Shown: in pieces, positions 34,629-44,357 of the stretch
Layout: each line of letters starts with the position of its first letter
Position numbering within the stretch: position 1 is the stretch's first letter
Assembly (NCBI GenBank): GCA_035946735.1
Contig: DASYYZ010000169.1
Location: 62,001 to 126,000, forward strand
DNA length: 64,000 nt
Source: Gp13-AA77 sp035946735
GTDB lineage: Bacteria; Acidobacteriota; Terriglobia; UBA7540
Reading direction: 5' to 3'
Position numbers and translations under genes: made by a program
Notes under the pieces: generated by a model
What the model saw: only the letters and a program-made list of their open reading frames with translations
Database searches by the model: none
What the model was told of the DNA's origin: nothing

Positions 34629-35060
34629 GGGAGCTCGTGACGCAATTTCGCCGGGACGGCTGAAAGTTGTTACTCGATCCGCGCCGGCTTAGCCGCGGTT
34701 GTGCCCTAAACAGGGGTTCAACAGGAATATCCCTCACCTGTCGCTAGGCCACCACAACTCTCGCCCCCCGGAAGAGGGGCGGCCCCTTCGACGGTGCCCC
34801 GTGGTTTTGACCTTGGACGAGCTCAGGGCCTTCGGCCACGAATCGAGGGTGAGGAACGGTGCAGCGTTCAAACGCGTTCCCATACGGATGAGTCGCTAAC
34901 CCGTTGGGTCGCAACGCTTCCCAATCGCCGCGGCCTTTCCGGTTTGCGTCTGATCGACTATTGTACCATAGGCTTTCGGGCCGCTTCGGAGCCGCCACCG
35001 GCGCCGGTTGGGCAGGATCAGGCGCTCAAATTTGCTGGCTAAGTGGGGAGCCCCCATGCG
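34629..35060. other. Intergenic region without a clear gene
   Basis: 432 bp between the divergent phosphatase and tsaB genes. Frames exist but look random, with no ribosome site. GC-rich inverted patches such as GCCCC...GGGGC occur near 34770-34800. Promoters for both flanking genes should lie here but no consensus is obvious. Confidence 0.5.
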
Positions 35061-35792
35061 ATGCCGGAATCTAAGATGCTGATTCTCGCCTTCGACACCA
35101 CCAGTCCGGACGGGAGCACCGTACTCTTTCGCGATCTCGAACAATTGGGCGAAGTGCGGTCGGACGGCAAGACTAATTACTCCGTCGCGCTCTTTGAAAT
35201 GGTGGATCGCCTGCTTGGCGGCGGCGGAGCGACCCTGGCGGAAGTCGATCTCTTCGCCGCTGCCACCGGCCCCGGATCATTCTCGGGGATTCGCGTGGGC
35301 CTGGCCGCAGCCCAGGCCTGGGCCAAAGCGTTCGGACGACCCGCGCTCGGCGTCTCCGTGCTTGAGGCAATGGTGGGCGCGGCCCGGCCGCATGCGAAAG
35401 TAGCAATCCCCCTGCTGGACGCGCGCCGCGCCGAGTTCTACCTGGGCGTCTTTAGCCGCCAGGAAACAGGCGACGCGGAGGAGTCTCGATTCACGCTCGC
35501 CGGCGAGGGGCGGGTTCTGAGTGCTGTGGGCGTTGCAGCTCTCGTCGAGGACATTGCGCAGAGCGGTGACGCTGAAGTGGATTTGGTTGCGCGCGACGGT
35601 GACCAGTCCGTCTTTGATCTTCGCGCCCAGCTTCCAAGTTGGGTCAAATGGAGCACCGTGTCCGGCTATTTGGCGGCTTCTATCGCTCGTCTGGCCTTGC
35701 GAGCGGCGCGCGAGGGTCACCTCCAACACCCTGAGGAACTCGACGCATTGTACATCCGGCGCTCCGACGCCGAGGTCAATTGGCGCGAGTAG
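35061..35792 (+). CDS. tsaB: tRNA t6A biosynthesis protein TsaB
   Basis: 243 residues from ATG 35061 (a GTG 18 bp upstream is in frame). ASKHA fold with LAFDTTSPDGSTVL near the N-terminus, YSVALFEMVDRLLG and the family hallmark ATGPGSFSGIRVGLA. TsaB is the non-catalytic dimer partner of TsaD in making threonylcarbamoyl-adenosine at position 37 of ANN-decoding tRNAs. The rimI-like gene follows 14 bp downstream, a common bacterial pairing. Length normal. Confidence 0.93.
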   Translation: MPESKMLILAFDTTSPDGSTVLFRDLEQLGEVRSDGKTNYSVALFEMVDRLLGGGGATLAEVDLFAAATGPGSFSGIRVGLAAAQAWAKAFGRPALGVSVLEAMVGAARPHAKVAIPLLDARRAEFYLGVFSRQETGDAEESRFTLAGEGRVLSAVGVAALVEDIAQSGDAEVDLVARDGDQSVFDLRAQLPSWVKWSTVSGYLAASIARLALRAAREGHLQHPEELDALYIRRSDAEVNWRE

Positions 35793-35806
35793 AGGCAAAC
35801 TTAGCC

Positions 35807-36316
35807 GTGATCGCGATTCGTGAATTCGCACCACCTGATGTCCCAGCCATTCTCAGTATTGAACACGATTCCCATCCGGCGGGCCATTGGAGGGCGGAAG
35901 ACTACGAATGGCTGACGCGCGGGCGGGATGGAATTGTTCTGGTGGCGGAATTGGCCGAAAACAAGGCGATCGCCGGCTTCGTGGCCGCCCGCGCCATGGG
36001 TCCGGAGGCGGAAATTCTGAACCTGGCGGTGGCATCGGACCACCGCCGCCACGGCATCGCTCGCAGCTTGGTGAACGAGCTTCACAGGCGGCTCCGCGCC
36101 GGCGGCTCCGAGCGCGTTTACCTTGAAGTGAGACCGTCGAATCTTACCGCACAGCAGCTCTATCGGTCCCTGGGATATATTGAATGCGGCCGGCGCCGCG
36201 AGTATTACGCGAGCAATGGCGAAGACGCGCTTGTGCTCCAAATCCGGCTCGACGCGGCCTCAGACAGCATCGCGAACGACCGGTCCGGACCGCAAGGCGG
36301 TGCTCCAACCACCTGA
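35807..36316 (+). CDS. rimI: RimI-like ribosomal-protein/N-terminal acetyltransferase
   Basis: 169 residues from GTG 35807, which gives the family-like start IAIREFAPPDVPAIL. A TTG at 35780, overlapping tsaB, is the alternative. GNAT fold: LNLAVASDHRRHGIARSLVNEL is motif A with the acetyl-CoA loop (RRHGIA), and YLEVRPSNLTAQQLYRSLGY is motif B, characteristic of RimI. Acetylates the N-terminus of S18 or related proteins. tsaB-rimI adjacency supports the call. The last ~20 residues are outside the fold. Confidence 0.88.
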   Translation: MIAIREFAPPDVPAILSIEHDSHPAGHWRAEDYEWLTRGRDGIVLVAELAENKAIAGFVAARAMGPEAEILNLAVASDHRRHGIARSLVNELHRRLRAGGSERVYLEVRPSNLTAQQLYRSLGYIECGRRREYYASNGEDALVLQIRLDAASDSIANDRSGPQGGAPTT

Positions 36317-36326
36317 TTGGGTTGGA
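36304..36326. terminator. Hairpin between convergent rimI and protease genes
   Basis: TCCAACC and GGTTGGA form a 7-bp perfect stem with a 9-nt loop at the end of rimI. It is not followed by a strong T-run. A second short stem (ACGACC/GGTCGT) lies near 36409-36423. Together they may separate the two convergent genes. Confidence 0.35.
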
Positions 36327-36481
36327 CCTATCGATTAACTTGGTTTATTCGGCTTCGGTAAAAGTGATGTTGGCGTTCGCGCTGCAGGACTCAGCCGGTG
36401 AAAAAGCTGACGACCGGGGGTCGTGTAAGCTCTGGCGAATCGATGTCCGTCCCCCGTAGGCTCCCCAAAAGAGGCCGCAAT

Positions 36482-37534
36482 CTATCCGATCGCCTTTGAT
36501 TCCTCCGGAATCACTTCCAGCCTTTGCAGTGCGGGTTGGCGGATAAGTGTGAGAGGCGTGCGAACGCCCACCTGGCTCTCGGTGAGCAACCGGTGCAGGG
36601 CGTCAATCGTGTCCACGGACTGGCCGCCGAACTCGACGATGACATCGCCCTCGCGCACGCCGGCGCGCTCGGCAGGACTATTGCGCTCCACCGAAATCAC
36701 CAGAATCCCGCTCTCAGCCGGCAGATTGTGGAAGCGCACAAGGCGGCGCATCAGCGGGACGTTTTGTCCGCCGATGCCGAGATAGCCGCGCCGGATGCGC
36801 CCGTCGCGGATCAGCCGTCCGGCAACAAATCGCGCGGTGTTCGAGGCGATGGCGAAGCAAAGTCCCTGGGCGAGCAGGATCATGGCTGTGTTTACGCCGA
36901 TCACTTCACCTCGCGAAGTCACCAGCGGTCCGCCGGAGTTGCCGGGATTGAGGGCGGCATCGGTCTGAATGATGTTATCGATGAGCCGGCCCGAACGCGA
37001 ACGAAGCGAGCGTCCGAGGGCGCTCACCACGCCGGCAGTGACCGTGTACTCGAAGCCGTAGGGATTTCCGATGGCGACCGCAAGCTGGCCCACGCGCACG
37101 AATTGCGAATCGCCGAGCGACGCGGCGACGAGGCCGGGCGCATGAATGCGGATCACTGCCAGGTCGGTGCCAGGATCGTCGCCGATCAACTGGGCTTCGA
37201 AGCGGTTTCCGCTGGCAGACGCCACTTCAAGACGCTCCGCGCCCTGCACCACGTGGCTGTTGGTGAGGATGAAGCCGTCAGGTGTGAAAACGAAACCCGA
37301 ACCGCTGCCGCCAGGCCGCCCGGAGCGTTCCCGGCGGTTGTCCTGCGCCGCCGTCACCACGATGTGAACCACTGAAGGGCTCACCTTCTCGGTAGCTGCG
37401 ATTACGGCGCGCGAATAAGCATCAAGCAGTTCCTGGTCGTGCTCAGACGGGTGCTGGCCGGCGATCGAGCTCCCGGCATGAACTCCGTCAGCTTCGAAGA
37501 TGTCAGATGAGATCAGGTCCCCGGCGTCGGTCAC
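36482..37534 (-). CDS. HtrA/DegP-like serine protease with PDZ domain
   Basis: 350 residues from GTG 37534. The trypsin-like domain has the full catalytic triad: His94 (LTNSHVVQG), Asp124 (PGTDLAVIRI) and Ser200 (NPGNSGGPL). One PDZ domain covers about residues 255-345 (GILVISVERNSPAERAGVREGDVIVEFGG). No signal peptide or transmembrane helix is visible at the N-terminus, unlike DegP/DegS; either it is cytoplasmic or the start lies elsewhere. Degrades or chaperones misfolded proteins. Convergent with rimI. Confidence 0.93.
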   Translation of the reverse strand: MTDAGDLISSDIFEADGVHAGSSIAGQHPSEHDQELLDAYSRAVIAATEKVSPSVVHIVVTAAQDNRRERSGRPGGSGSGFVFTPDGFILTNSHVVQGAERLEVASASGNRFEAQLIGDDPGTDLAVIRIHAPGLVAASLGDSQFVRVGQLAVAIGNPYGFEYTVTAGVVSALGRSLRSRSGRLIDNIIQTDAALNPGNSGGPLVTSRGEVIGVNTAMILLAQGLCFAIASNTARFVAGRLIRDGRIRRGYLGIGGQNVPLMRRLVRFHNLPAESGILVISVERNSPAERAGVREGDVIVEFGGQSVDTIDALHRLLTESQVGVRTPLTLIRQPALQRLEVIPEESKAIG

Positions 37535-37613
37535 GACTCCTCCACACTTAACCGCTATTCACTTGGATGATTGGATGAAGCTTAGGTTTCGAGAGGCGAT
37601 CGAAGGATACGGG

Positions 37614-38462
37614 TTACAACGCTCCGTTGCCAACACCCTCGGGGGCGGAAGACGGGGCGGGGCGCCGTTCTGGCGGAGGATATTGCCGCATCCAAGCCCG
37701 CCACCGGACCATCATCACTTCGCGGAAGCTCTGAGCCGTGTCCCGCATTACGCTGAACCTGGTCAAGGGATCGTTATCCCAGCGCACCGGAATCTCGATG
37801 ATCCGGCCGCCCCAGCGCTGGATCAGGAAAAGCAGCTCGGGATCAAAGCCAAAGCGCTCGGCTTTCAGGTGCTCGAAGGCTCGGCGGGTTTTCTCGCGCC
37901 GGAACAGTTTCAAGCCACACTGCGTATCGCGCAGCCTCAGTCCCGTGAACAGGCGAACGGTCCAGTTAAACACAATGCCACCCCATTCCCGAAACAAGGG
38001 CTGGTGGACACCGATCAACTCGCGCTGCAAAGCCCGCGATCCAATGGCAGCATCCGCCTCCGTGGACTCTAGAGCCGCGAGCAGCATCCCGCTCTGATCG
38101 ATGGCGGCGGAGAGGTCGGCGTCCGTGAAGAGTGCGTACCGGCCTCGAGCCTCCAGCACGCCGCGCCGCACGCTGAATCCCTTGCCCCGGTTGCACTCGT
38201 TCACGATCAAGCGCAGGTCAGGCCACGATTCAATGGCGCGCCTCACCACGTCGGATGTCGCATCGGCGGAGCCGTCGTCCACCACGATGACCTCGCCGCT
38301 AAAAGTCTTGGAATTCAGGTAAGCCCGAATGCGATCCAGCGATCTCCCGATTCGGAGCGCCTCGTTGTAGGCTGGGACAATGATGCTCAGAAAAGGCGGA
38401 GTGGGTTTTGCGCCGGGCACGAGCGGAGCGCCATCTTCATCGATCTGGCAGTCCTTCACCAT
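37614..38462 (-). CDS. GT2-family glycosyltransferase (dolichyl-phosphate glucosyltransferase-like)
   Basis: 282 residues. GT-A fold: LSIIVPAYNEALRIGRSLDRI, then VIVVDDGSADAT (nucleotide binding), RGKGFSVRRGVLEARGRYALFTDADLS (DxD metal site) and FGFDPELLFL. It most resembles eukaryote-type DPG synthase-like enzymes, which load glucose or mannose onto polyprenyl phosphate. No transmembrane helices. The product would feed glycan or protein glycosylation outside the cytoplasm. Stands between protease and pcm on the same strand. Confidence 0.9.
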   Translation of the reverse strand: MVKDCQIDEDGAPLVPGAKPTPPFLSIIVPAYNEALRIGRSLDRIRAYLNSKTFSGEVIVVDDGSADATSDVVRRAIESWPDLRLIVNECNRGKGFSVRRGVLEARGRYALFTDADLSAAIDQSGMLLAALESTEADAAIGSRALQRELIGVHQPLFREWGGIVFNWTVRLFTGLRLRDTQCGLKLFRREKTRRAFEHLKAERFGFDPELLFLIQRWGGRIIEIPVRWDNDPLTRFSVMRDTAQSFREVMMVRWRAWMRQYPPPERRPAPSSAPEGVGNGAL

Positions 38463-38559
38463 GATTCCAATGTACCGTAATGTTGCGCATGGGAACGCGA
38501 GGCTCTGACGTTCGCCTCTCGAAATGACGGGTAGCCGCTATGATGTGCCGCCCACCAAA

Positions 38560-39255
38560 CTACAGAATCTGCCATCCGCCTGCGCCAGACCAGCCTTCTT
38601 TACCGATCAAAGGCACAAATTGACAAGCCGTGAGCGGCCGGATGAAGGTGGCGCCGCCCATTTTGGTGATCAGCTCGAGTTCCTGCTCTTGACGGCTGCC
38701 GATCGGAATCACGAGGCGTCCTCCCTCCGCCAGTTGATCGATGACCGGCCGCGGTACCGCCGGCGAAGCAGCGGTCACCAGGATTGCGTCATAAGGCGCA
38801 GCGGCCGCGTAGCCTTGGCTGCCGTCGCCGGTCACAACCTCGACCGCGTCGCCATAACCGAGCCGCTGCAGGCGCGCTCGAGCGTCTTCGGCAAGCTCCG
38901 GATTCATCTCGATGGTGTAGACCCTTCCGCCGAGATGGGCGAGGATCGCGGCTTGATAGGCGGTGCCGGTGCCAACCTCGAGCACTCGGTCACCAGGGTG
39001 TACGGCGGCGGCTTCGGTCATCAAGGCCACGATGAAAGGTTGCGAGATGGTTTCCCATGGACCGATGGGAAGCGCCCGGTCCGCGTAAGCCGCTCGAATC
39101 TGGTTCTCGGGAACAAATTCGTGGCGAGGAACCGCCGCCATGGCCGCGAGCACCCGCGGGTCCCGAATGCCGCGCACGCGCAACTGCTCTTCGACCATCG
39201 CCTGCCGCTCGGGCTGAAACGAAACTGCCGTATCCACAAGGTTATTCTCGCTCAT
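38560..39255 (-). CDS. pcm: Protein-L-isoaspartate O-methyltransferase
   Basis: 231 residues. Family-specific start region MVEEQLRVRGIRDPRVLAAM, PIGPWETISQPFIVALM, SAM motif I VLEVGTGTAYQAAIL, post-I YTIEMNPELAEDAR, and AILVTAASPAVPRPVIDQLAEGGRLVIPIG. The enzyme methylates L-isoaspartyl residues so that damaged proteins are repaired. Cytoplasmic, normal length. Upstream lies the large helicase gene, 66 bp away on the same strand. Confidence 0.95.
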   Translation of the reverse strand: MSENNLVDTAVSFQPERQAMVEEQLRVRGIRDPRVLAAMAAVPRHEFVPENQIRAAYADRALPIGPWETISQPFIVALMTEAAAVHPGDRVLEVGTGTAYQAAILAHLGGRVYTIEMNPELAEDARARLQRLGYGDAVEVVTGDGSQGYAAAAPYDAILVTAASPAVPRPVIDQLAEGGRLVIPIGSRQEQELELITKMGGATFIRPLTACQFVPLIGKEGWSGAGGWQIL

Positions 39256-39321
39256 AGTATAGCAAGTGATTTCGACCCGCGAGAGTCCAACGAAGAGGGT
39301 CTCTTTGCCGGCCAGAGTTCC

Positions 39322-42300
39322 TCACTGTGCGTGGGAGCTTTGATTTTGCTGGGCCACCGGTGGCCCATCGCTGGCTTTGCGCGGCAAATGATAGCCCAGG
39401 GCGCCCGCAACGAAGCCGGCTGCCTGCAGAACACTTGCCAGCGGGTGCATTGAGGCTGCCACACCGTTGATTTTCGTGATCAGCAGACCGCGCCGCCGGT
39501 CGCGCTCGAGTCCACGCTCACGATCCTCGGCGGCTTGTGCGTGCTCGTGGTCCGCTCGTTGCCGCAAGGCGCCGGCGACGGCTCGCGCCACTCGCGAGCG
39601 GCCGGGCTCGGTCTCCGGCAGGAACACCTGGATCTCAGGATTGCCGGCCCGCAAATAAGCCGCGAGCGCGCCATTCACCAGAACGACGCTTGCGCCCGCC
39701 GTGCGAGTGAGCGCCGACTCGCTCTGGGGCCACTTGAGGAGCGCGCCCCACGGGTTGGCGGGATCGGTGGCGGCCAGAGCAATGACTTCCGGTATTTCAG
39801 GCTCCTCGACGAGCGCGCGCAGCAGTTCGAGCGCCGCGGGCTTCGCGAACTGGGTGGCGCCGAGTCCGGCCACAAACATCCCTCGTCGTACGCGTGCACT
39901 TTCCTCCATCGCCTTCAGGACCGGGTAGACAGCGCTGAATCCGCCGGTGATATTTTCCGTCGCCGGCGCCTCGCGCACCAGCACTCCGTACCGCTGCAAG
40001 AGCGATTTTGCAAGCGCGTCCGCGAGGTCGGTCGCCGATACCTGCTTCGAAATCCGGTGTTCCAGCAAACTCCACCGTCCTTGCGCCCGCGCCGGGCCGG
40101 AGCGGCCTGCCCGGCGCGAACGAAACTGCGACGGCGGCGGACTCCGCCGCTTTCTTCCACGACCCACGAAGGCTCGCAACGCCCCAAAAGCGTCATTGGT
40201 GATGAGCCCTTGCCAGACCAAGTCCCAAAGCGCGTCGATCGTCTCGCCCGGATAGCCAGCACCGGACGCATCGTGAATCGCGGGAAAGAACGAGGCGCCG
40301 TTCTGACGAAGGAACTCAAGAATCAGGCGAGTCCGGTCCGCTGTGCGTTGTCCATTGTCTTCGGGTAGCACATCAGGCTTCGGGCTTTTCGAAGTCTGCG
40401 GTTCCTCTTCGGGGACTACGAAAGACCGCAGAGTTTCTGAAGAGCGCAACTCGGCGCTACCCCTCTCGTCTCCCGATTCCCTCCTTCCGTACCTGGGTCG
40501 CCACAATGCAGACAGATGATCCGCCAGGTAAAGCGCCACGCGCCCATCGCGATCACCGAGAGCCTCAACACCGCACCACACGACCTCACCGGCCGCCAGC
40601 AGCATGTCGAGATCGTCAGGGCGGTAGCCACGTACACGCGCGGGCAAAATCTCAGATTCGAGCGCGGATGCGACGAGCGGCGCGCCCTCCAGGCTCTCCG
40701 AAGCGTCAAGCAACGCGTCCAAACCCGGCCGCGGCCGGGCCGCGCCCTGCCAATGCGTGAGCAGGCGCGCGTAGGTCTGCGGCTCGACGGGCTCAATCTG
40801 GCGGCGCAGGATTGCAAGAGATCGCCGGCGAATCCGCCGCAAGACTTCTGCGTCGCACCACTCACACGCATCGCCGATTGGACCACCCGGCCGAAAAGCT
40901 CCTTCAAGCACCCGACCGCGCGTCGCAAGGCGCTTCAGAGTTGCTTCGATGGGCCCCAGTGCAATCCCAAATCGCCGTGCGGGCTCTCGAGCAGTGAATG
41001 GGCCGTGCGTTCGCGCGTAACGGCCGATGAGGTCTTCGAGCGGCTGCGCGGCACTCGCCAGAAAGGCCTCCGGTAAGCCTGGCGGCAGCGGCACGCCCAC
41101 GGCGTCTCGGTAGCGAGCGGCGTCTTCGGCCGCGATGTACCGCGTGTCGCCCGCGATGTGCACAGATAGAGCGCGACGCGACCGGGAGAGCGCCAGGATT
41201 GACTGTCCCGTTTCACGGCTCGCTGATCTTGCTTGAACTTCAGCGCGGGTGAGATCGCCAAGACCGAGTAACAGATCGTGAACGCCGTCCGGGGAGCGGG
41301 CCTGACGACGTTCGTCGAGACACTGCAGTTCGCGCTCTACCTCCTCGATCGCCGCCTGATCCAGCAGCTCGCGCAGGTCAAGATCGCCCAATAGTTCGCG
41401 CAAGCGGGTCTGGTCAATCGTGAGCGCCTGCGCGCGACGCTCCGCCAGTGGCGCGTCTCCGTCGTAGATAAAATTAGCGACATAACCGAACATCAGGGAA
41501 GCCGCAAAAGGAGAAGGCGTCTCCGTGTCCACGGTGACCACGCGCAGCGTCCCGCCTCGAACTCGTTTCAGGGTCGCGACGAGTCCGGGCATGTCAAACA
41601 CATCGCGCAGGCACTCACGGTAGGTTTCGAGCAGCAGCGGAAACGACGGGTAAGCGGAGGCCACCGCCAGCAGATCCGCGGACCGCTTGCGCTGTTGCCA
41701 GAGTGGTGATCGGACACCAGGACGCCGCCGGGGAAGCAGCAGGGCGCGAGCCGCAGCCTCGCGGAATCGAGCGGCGAAAACAGCCGTTCGTCCGAGTTGC
41801 TCCGTGACGAGGGACTCGATCTCACCGGGCTCGGGCAAGAGCAACGACGAGTCCGGCGGCTGATCGGTGTCAGGAAGGCGAATCACGAAGCCATCGTCCG
41901 TCCACAGAGTTTCGACGTCGGTTTCGGCGAAGCGCCCGGTGGCTCGAACGCGAGCGGAGGCCGCCATTGACCAGGGAGCGTGCACACGGCTGCCGAACGG
42001 CGAGAGCAGGCACACCCGCCAGTCACCCATTTCATCGCGGCAGCGCTCGATGATCAGTGTTTCATCGTCAGGAACGGAGTTGGCGGTTGCGGCCGCCTGA
42101 TCGCCAAGATAGGCCAGAAGGTTCTCGGCTGCAGATTCGCTGAGCCCATGGTCGCGGATCAGCCGGCCGACGGCGGCCTGCGGCGGTAAAGCTCGTAAGG
42201 TGCGCACGAGTTCACCGATGGCGCGGCCGAATTCCAGCGGCCGGCCGAGAGCGTCCCCGTGCCAGAAAGGCATTTTGCCGGGCTCGCCGGGCGCGGGCGA

Positions 42301-44166
42301 AACCAGCACGCGATCATGCGTGATCTCCTCGATCCGCCAGGTGGAAGCGCCGAGAACAAACGTTTCGCCCACGCGGCTTTCAAACACCATCTCCTCGTCC
42401 AGTTCGCCAACCCGCGCCGAGCCCTTTGCCGCGCCGGCATGGAAGACTCCGTACAGGCCGCGATCCGGAATCGTGCCGCCGTTGGTCACCGCCAGCCTTT
42501 GCGCTCCGGCACGCGCGGATAGCGTGTTGGCTATCCGGTCCCAGTTGATCCGCGGCCGGAGTTCAGCGAAATCGTCCGATGGATAGAGCCCCGAAAGCAT
42601 ATCGAGCACGCCTTCGAATAACTCTCGTCCGAGACCAGCGAACGGCGCCGCCCGGCGCACCAGAGCCAGAGCCTCCTCGAGATTCCAGTCCTCAAGCGCG
42701 ACCATGGCGACAATCTGTTGGGCCAGAACGTCGAGCGGAAGGCGCGGGTAGCGCACCGATTCGATGCGACCATCGAGCATCGCGCGCGTCGAAGCGGCAC
42801 AGGCCACAAGATCGCCGCGGTACTTGGGGAAGATGATCCCAAGGCTGGTGGCGCCCGCCTGATGACCGCCGCGGCCGATCCGCTGCAGGCCGGAGGCAAT
42901 CGAGGGGGGCGCCTCGATCTCGATCACGAGATCAATCGCGCCCATGTCGATGCCCAGTTCGAGCGACGAGGTGGCCACCAGGCCGCGCAGCGTTCCCGCC
43001 TTGAGCTGGTCTTCCACCACCACGCGTTCCTCGCGCGCGAGCGACCCATGATGGGCGCGTACGAGCGGCTCGCCCGCGAAATCGTTCAAGGCTCCGGCCA
43101 GACGCTCCGCAAGCCGCCGGCTGTTGACGAAAAGAAGCGTAGAACGATGCGCCCGGATCAGTTCCACCAGTCGCGGATGAATGGCAGCCCAGATGGACGT
43201 GCGAACCGGACCTTGAGAAGCTGCGCCGCTCGGAATAGGGTTGAACTCTCCGATGCGAGCCATGTCCTCCACAGGCACTTCTACGGTGAGTTCGAGGCGC
43301 TTTCGCTCGCCGGTGTCGACTAGCGTCACGGGACGGTAGCTGATCGCCGCCGCCTCATCTGGTGAAGAATCCGTGTCTCGGACTTCGGCCGGGCGCGGCT
43401 TTCGTCCTGTCGCAGCGGTGAGGGCCGCAACCGCGGCGCCCGAGCTTTGCCCGTGCGGCTTGCCTGCAACCTGAGGCCCCGCCCCACCCAAAAAGCGCGC
43501 CACCTCATCGAGCGGACGCTGCGTAGCCGAGAGGCCGATCCTCTGCAACGGGCGCCCGCAGAGGTGCTCCAGGCGCTCGATCGAGAGGGCGAGGTGGGCT
43601 CCGCGCTTGCTCGGCACCAGCGCGTGAATCTCATCCAGGATGAACGTGTCGACCGAGCGCAACGCTTCGCGCGCATTGGAAGTGAGCAGCAAATACAGCG
43701 ATTCCGGAGTGGTGATCAGAATATCGGAAGGCTCGCGACTGAAACGGGCACGCTCGGCAACAGGAGTGTCACCGGTGCGGATCGCCACCATGGGCTGGAA
43801 GTAGGGCTCCGCGCGAGCACTCGCCGCATGAGCGATTCCCACCAGCGGTGCGCGAAGGTTGCGCTCCACATCCACGGCAAGCGCCTTGAGTGGTGACACG
43901 TACAGGATTCGGCAGCGCCGGCGTTTTTCGGGCGGGGGCTCGAACATCAGCCGCTCCAGGCACCAGAGAAAAGCTGTTAACGTCTTGCCCGTTCCTGTGG
44001 GTGCGACGATAAGCGTGGATTCCCCACGTACGATGGGAGGCCAACCGAGACGTTGGGGCGCTGTGGGTGCCGGGAACGAAGCGCGAAACCAATCCTGGAT
44101 TGCAGGGTGAAACAGCGCCAGCGAATCCTGGCCGGAACTAGGCTTTGCACGGGAAGGGCGGCGCAT
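39322..44166 (-). CDS. lhr: Long-form Lhr family DNA/RNA helicase
   Basis: 1614 residues, the large bacterial Lhr type. Helicase core at residues 1-480: Walker A APTGTGKT, DEIH box FILDEIHAL, motif III GLSATQRP, motif V ATSSLELGIDMG and VI LQRIGRGGHQAG. A winged-helix and Lhr-core domain follow, then the long C-terminal region typical of this form. Lhr unwinds DNA and DNA:RNA hybrids 3'-5' and is linked to repair. A 7-nt-type repeat at 40330-40359 encodes DNGQRTADRTR within a linker, and Ser/Glu/Pro-rich text just before it (SKSPKPDVLPED) is likely disordered. Intact throughout. Confidence 0.95.
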   Translation of the reverse strand: MRRPSRAKPSSGQDSLALFHPAIQDWFRASFPAPTAPQRLGWPPIVRGESTLIVAPTGTGKTLTAFLWCLERLMFEPPPEKRRRCRILYVSPLKALAVDVERNLRAPLVGIAHAASARAEPYFQPMVAIRTGDTPVAERARFSREPSDILITTPESLYLLLTSNAREALRSVDTFILDEIHALVPSKRGAHLALSIERLEHLCGRPLQRIGLSATQRPLDEVARFLGGAGPQVAGKPHGQSSGAAVAALTAATGRKPRPAEVRDTDSSPDEAAAISYRPVTLVDTGERKRLELTVEVPVEDMARIGEFNPIPSGAASQGPVRTSIWAAIHPRLVELIRAHRSTLLFVNSRRLAERLAGALNDFAGEPLVRAHHGSLAREERVVVEDQLKAGTLRGLVATSSLELGIDMGAIDLVIEIEAPPSIASGLQRIGRGGHQAGATSLGIIFPKYRGDLVACAASTRAMLDGRIESVRYPRLPLDVLAQQIVAMVALEDWNLEEALALVRRAAPFAGLGRELFEGVLDMLSGLYPSDDFAELRPRINWDRIANTLSARAGAQRLAVTNGGTIPDRGLYGVFHAGAAKGSARVGELDEEMVFESRVGETFVLGASTWRIEEITHDRVLVSPAPGEPGKMPFWHGDALGRPLEFGRAIGELVRTLRALPPQAAVGRLIRDHGLSESAAENLLAYLGDQAAATANSVPDDETLIIERCRDEMGDWRVCLLSPFGSRVHAPWSMAASARVRATGRFAETDVETLWTDDGFVIRLPDTDQPPDSSLLLPEPGEIESLVTEQLGRTAVFAARFREAAARALLLPRRRPGVRSPLWQQRKRSADLLAVASAYPSFPLLLETYRECLRDVFDMPGLVATLKRVRGGTLRVVTVDTETPSPFAASLMFGYVANFIYDGDAPLAERRAQALTIDQTRLRELLGDLDLRELLDQAAIEEVERELQCLDERRQARSPDGVHDLLLGLGDLTRAEVQARSASRETGQSILALSRSRRALSVHIAGDTRYIAAEDAARYRDAVGVPLPPGLPEAFLASAAQPLEDLIGRYARTHGPFTAREPARRFGIALGPIEATLKRLATRGRVLEGAFRPGGPIGDACEWCDAEVLRRIRRRSLAILRRQIEPVEPQTYARLLTHWQGAARPRPGLDALLDASESLEGAPLVASALESEILPARVRGYRPDDLDMLLAAGEVVWCGVEALGDRDGRVALYLADHLSALWRPRYGRRESGDERGSAELRSSETLRSFVVPEEEPQTSKSPKPDVLPEDNGQRTADRTRLILEFLRQNGASFFPAIHDASGAGYPGETIDALWDLVWQGLITNDAFGALRAFVGRGRKRRSPPPSQFRSRRAGRSGPARAQGRWSLLEHRISKQVSATDLADALAKSLLQRYGVLVREAPATENITGGFSAVYPVLKAMEESARVRRGMFVAGLGATQFAKPAALELLRALVEEPEIPEVIALAATDPANPWGALLKWPQSESALTRTAGASVVLVNGALAAYLRAGNPEIQVFLPETEPGRSRVARAVAGALRQRADHEHAQAAEDRERGLERDRRRGLLITKINGVAASMHPLASVLQAAGFVAGALGYHLPRKASDGPPVAQQNQSSHAQ
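40330..40359 (-). repeat. Short-period repeat within lhr
   Basis: Read on the minus strand: GACAAT-GGACAAC-GCACAGC-GGACC-GGACT, a degenerate 5-7-nt period like that in pyrD (25544-25570). Both reading frames give D-N-G-Q-R-T. It sits in a poorly conserved linker of Lhr. Confidence 0.5.
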
Positions 44167-44357
44167 TCGAGATCGAGCTTAGCATCAAAATTGTCCGCCG
44201 GAACGGCATTCAGTTCCTGCGGCGCCAGAGCATTGAGATTCCGGGCGTAGCACGGGAGGACCAATTCACCCGTCGACCGGTAATCGTGTAGTTAGGCAGA
44301 CAAGCCCCGCGCATGCGCACAGGGGCCGTCCCTTGATCCTGCAGTCGCTTGACCGTT

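Noticed and set aside
36301..36345. Hairpin-rich segment resembling part of a tRNA
   Set aside because: No T-arm GTTCRANNC or acceptor pairing; only a simple stem-loop.
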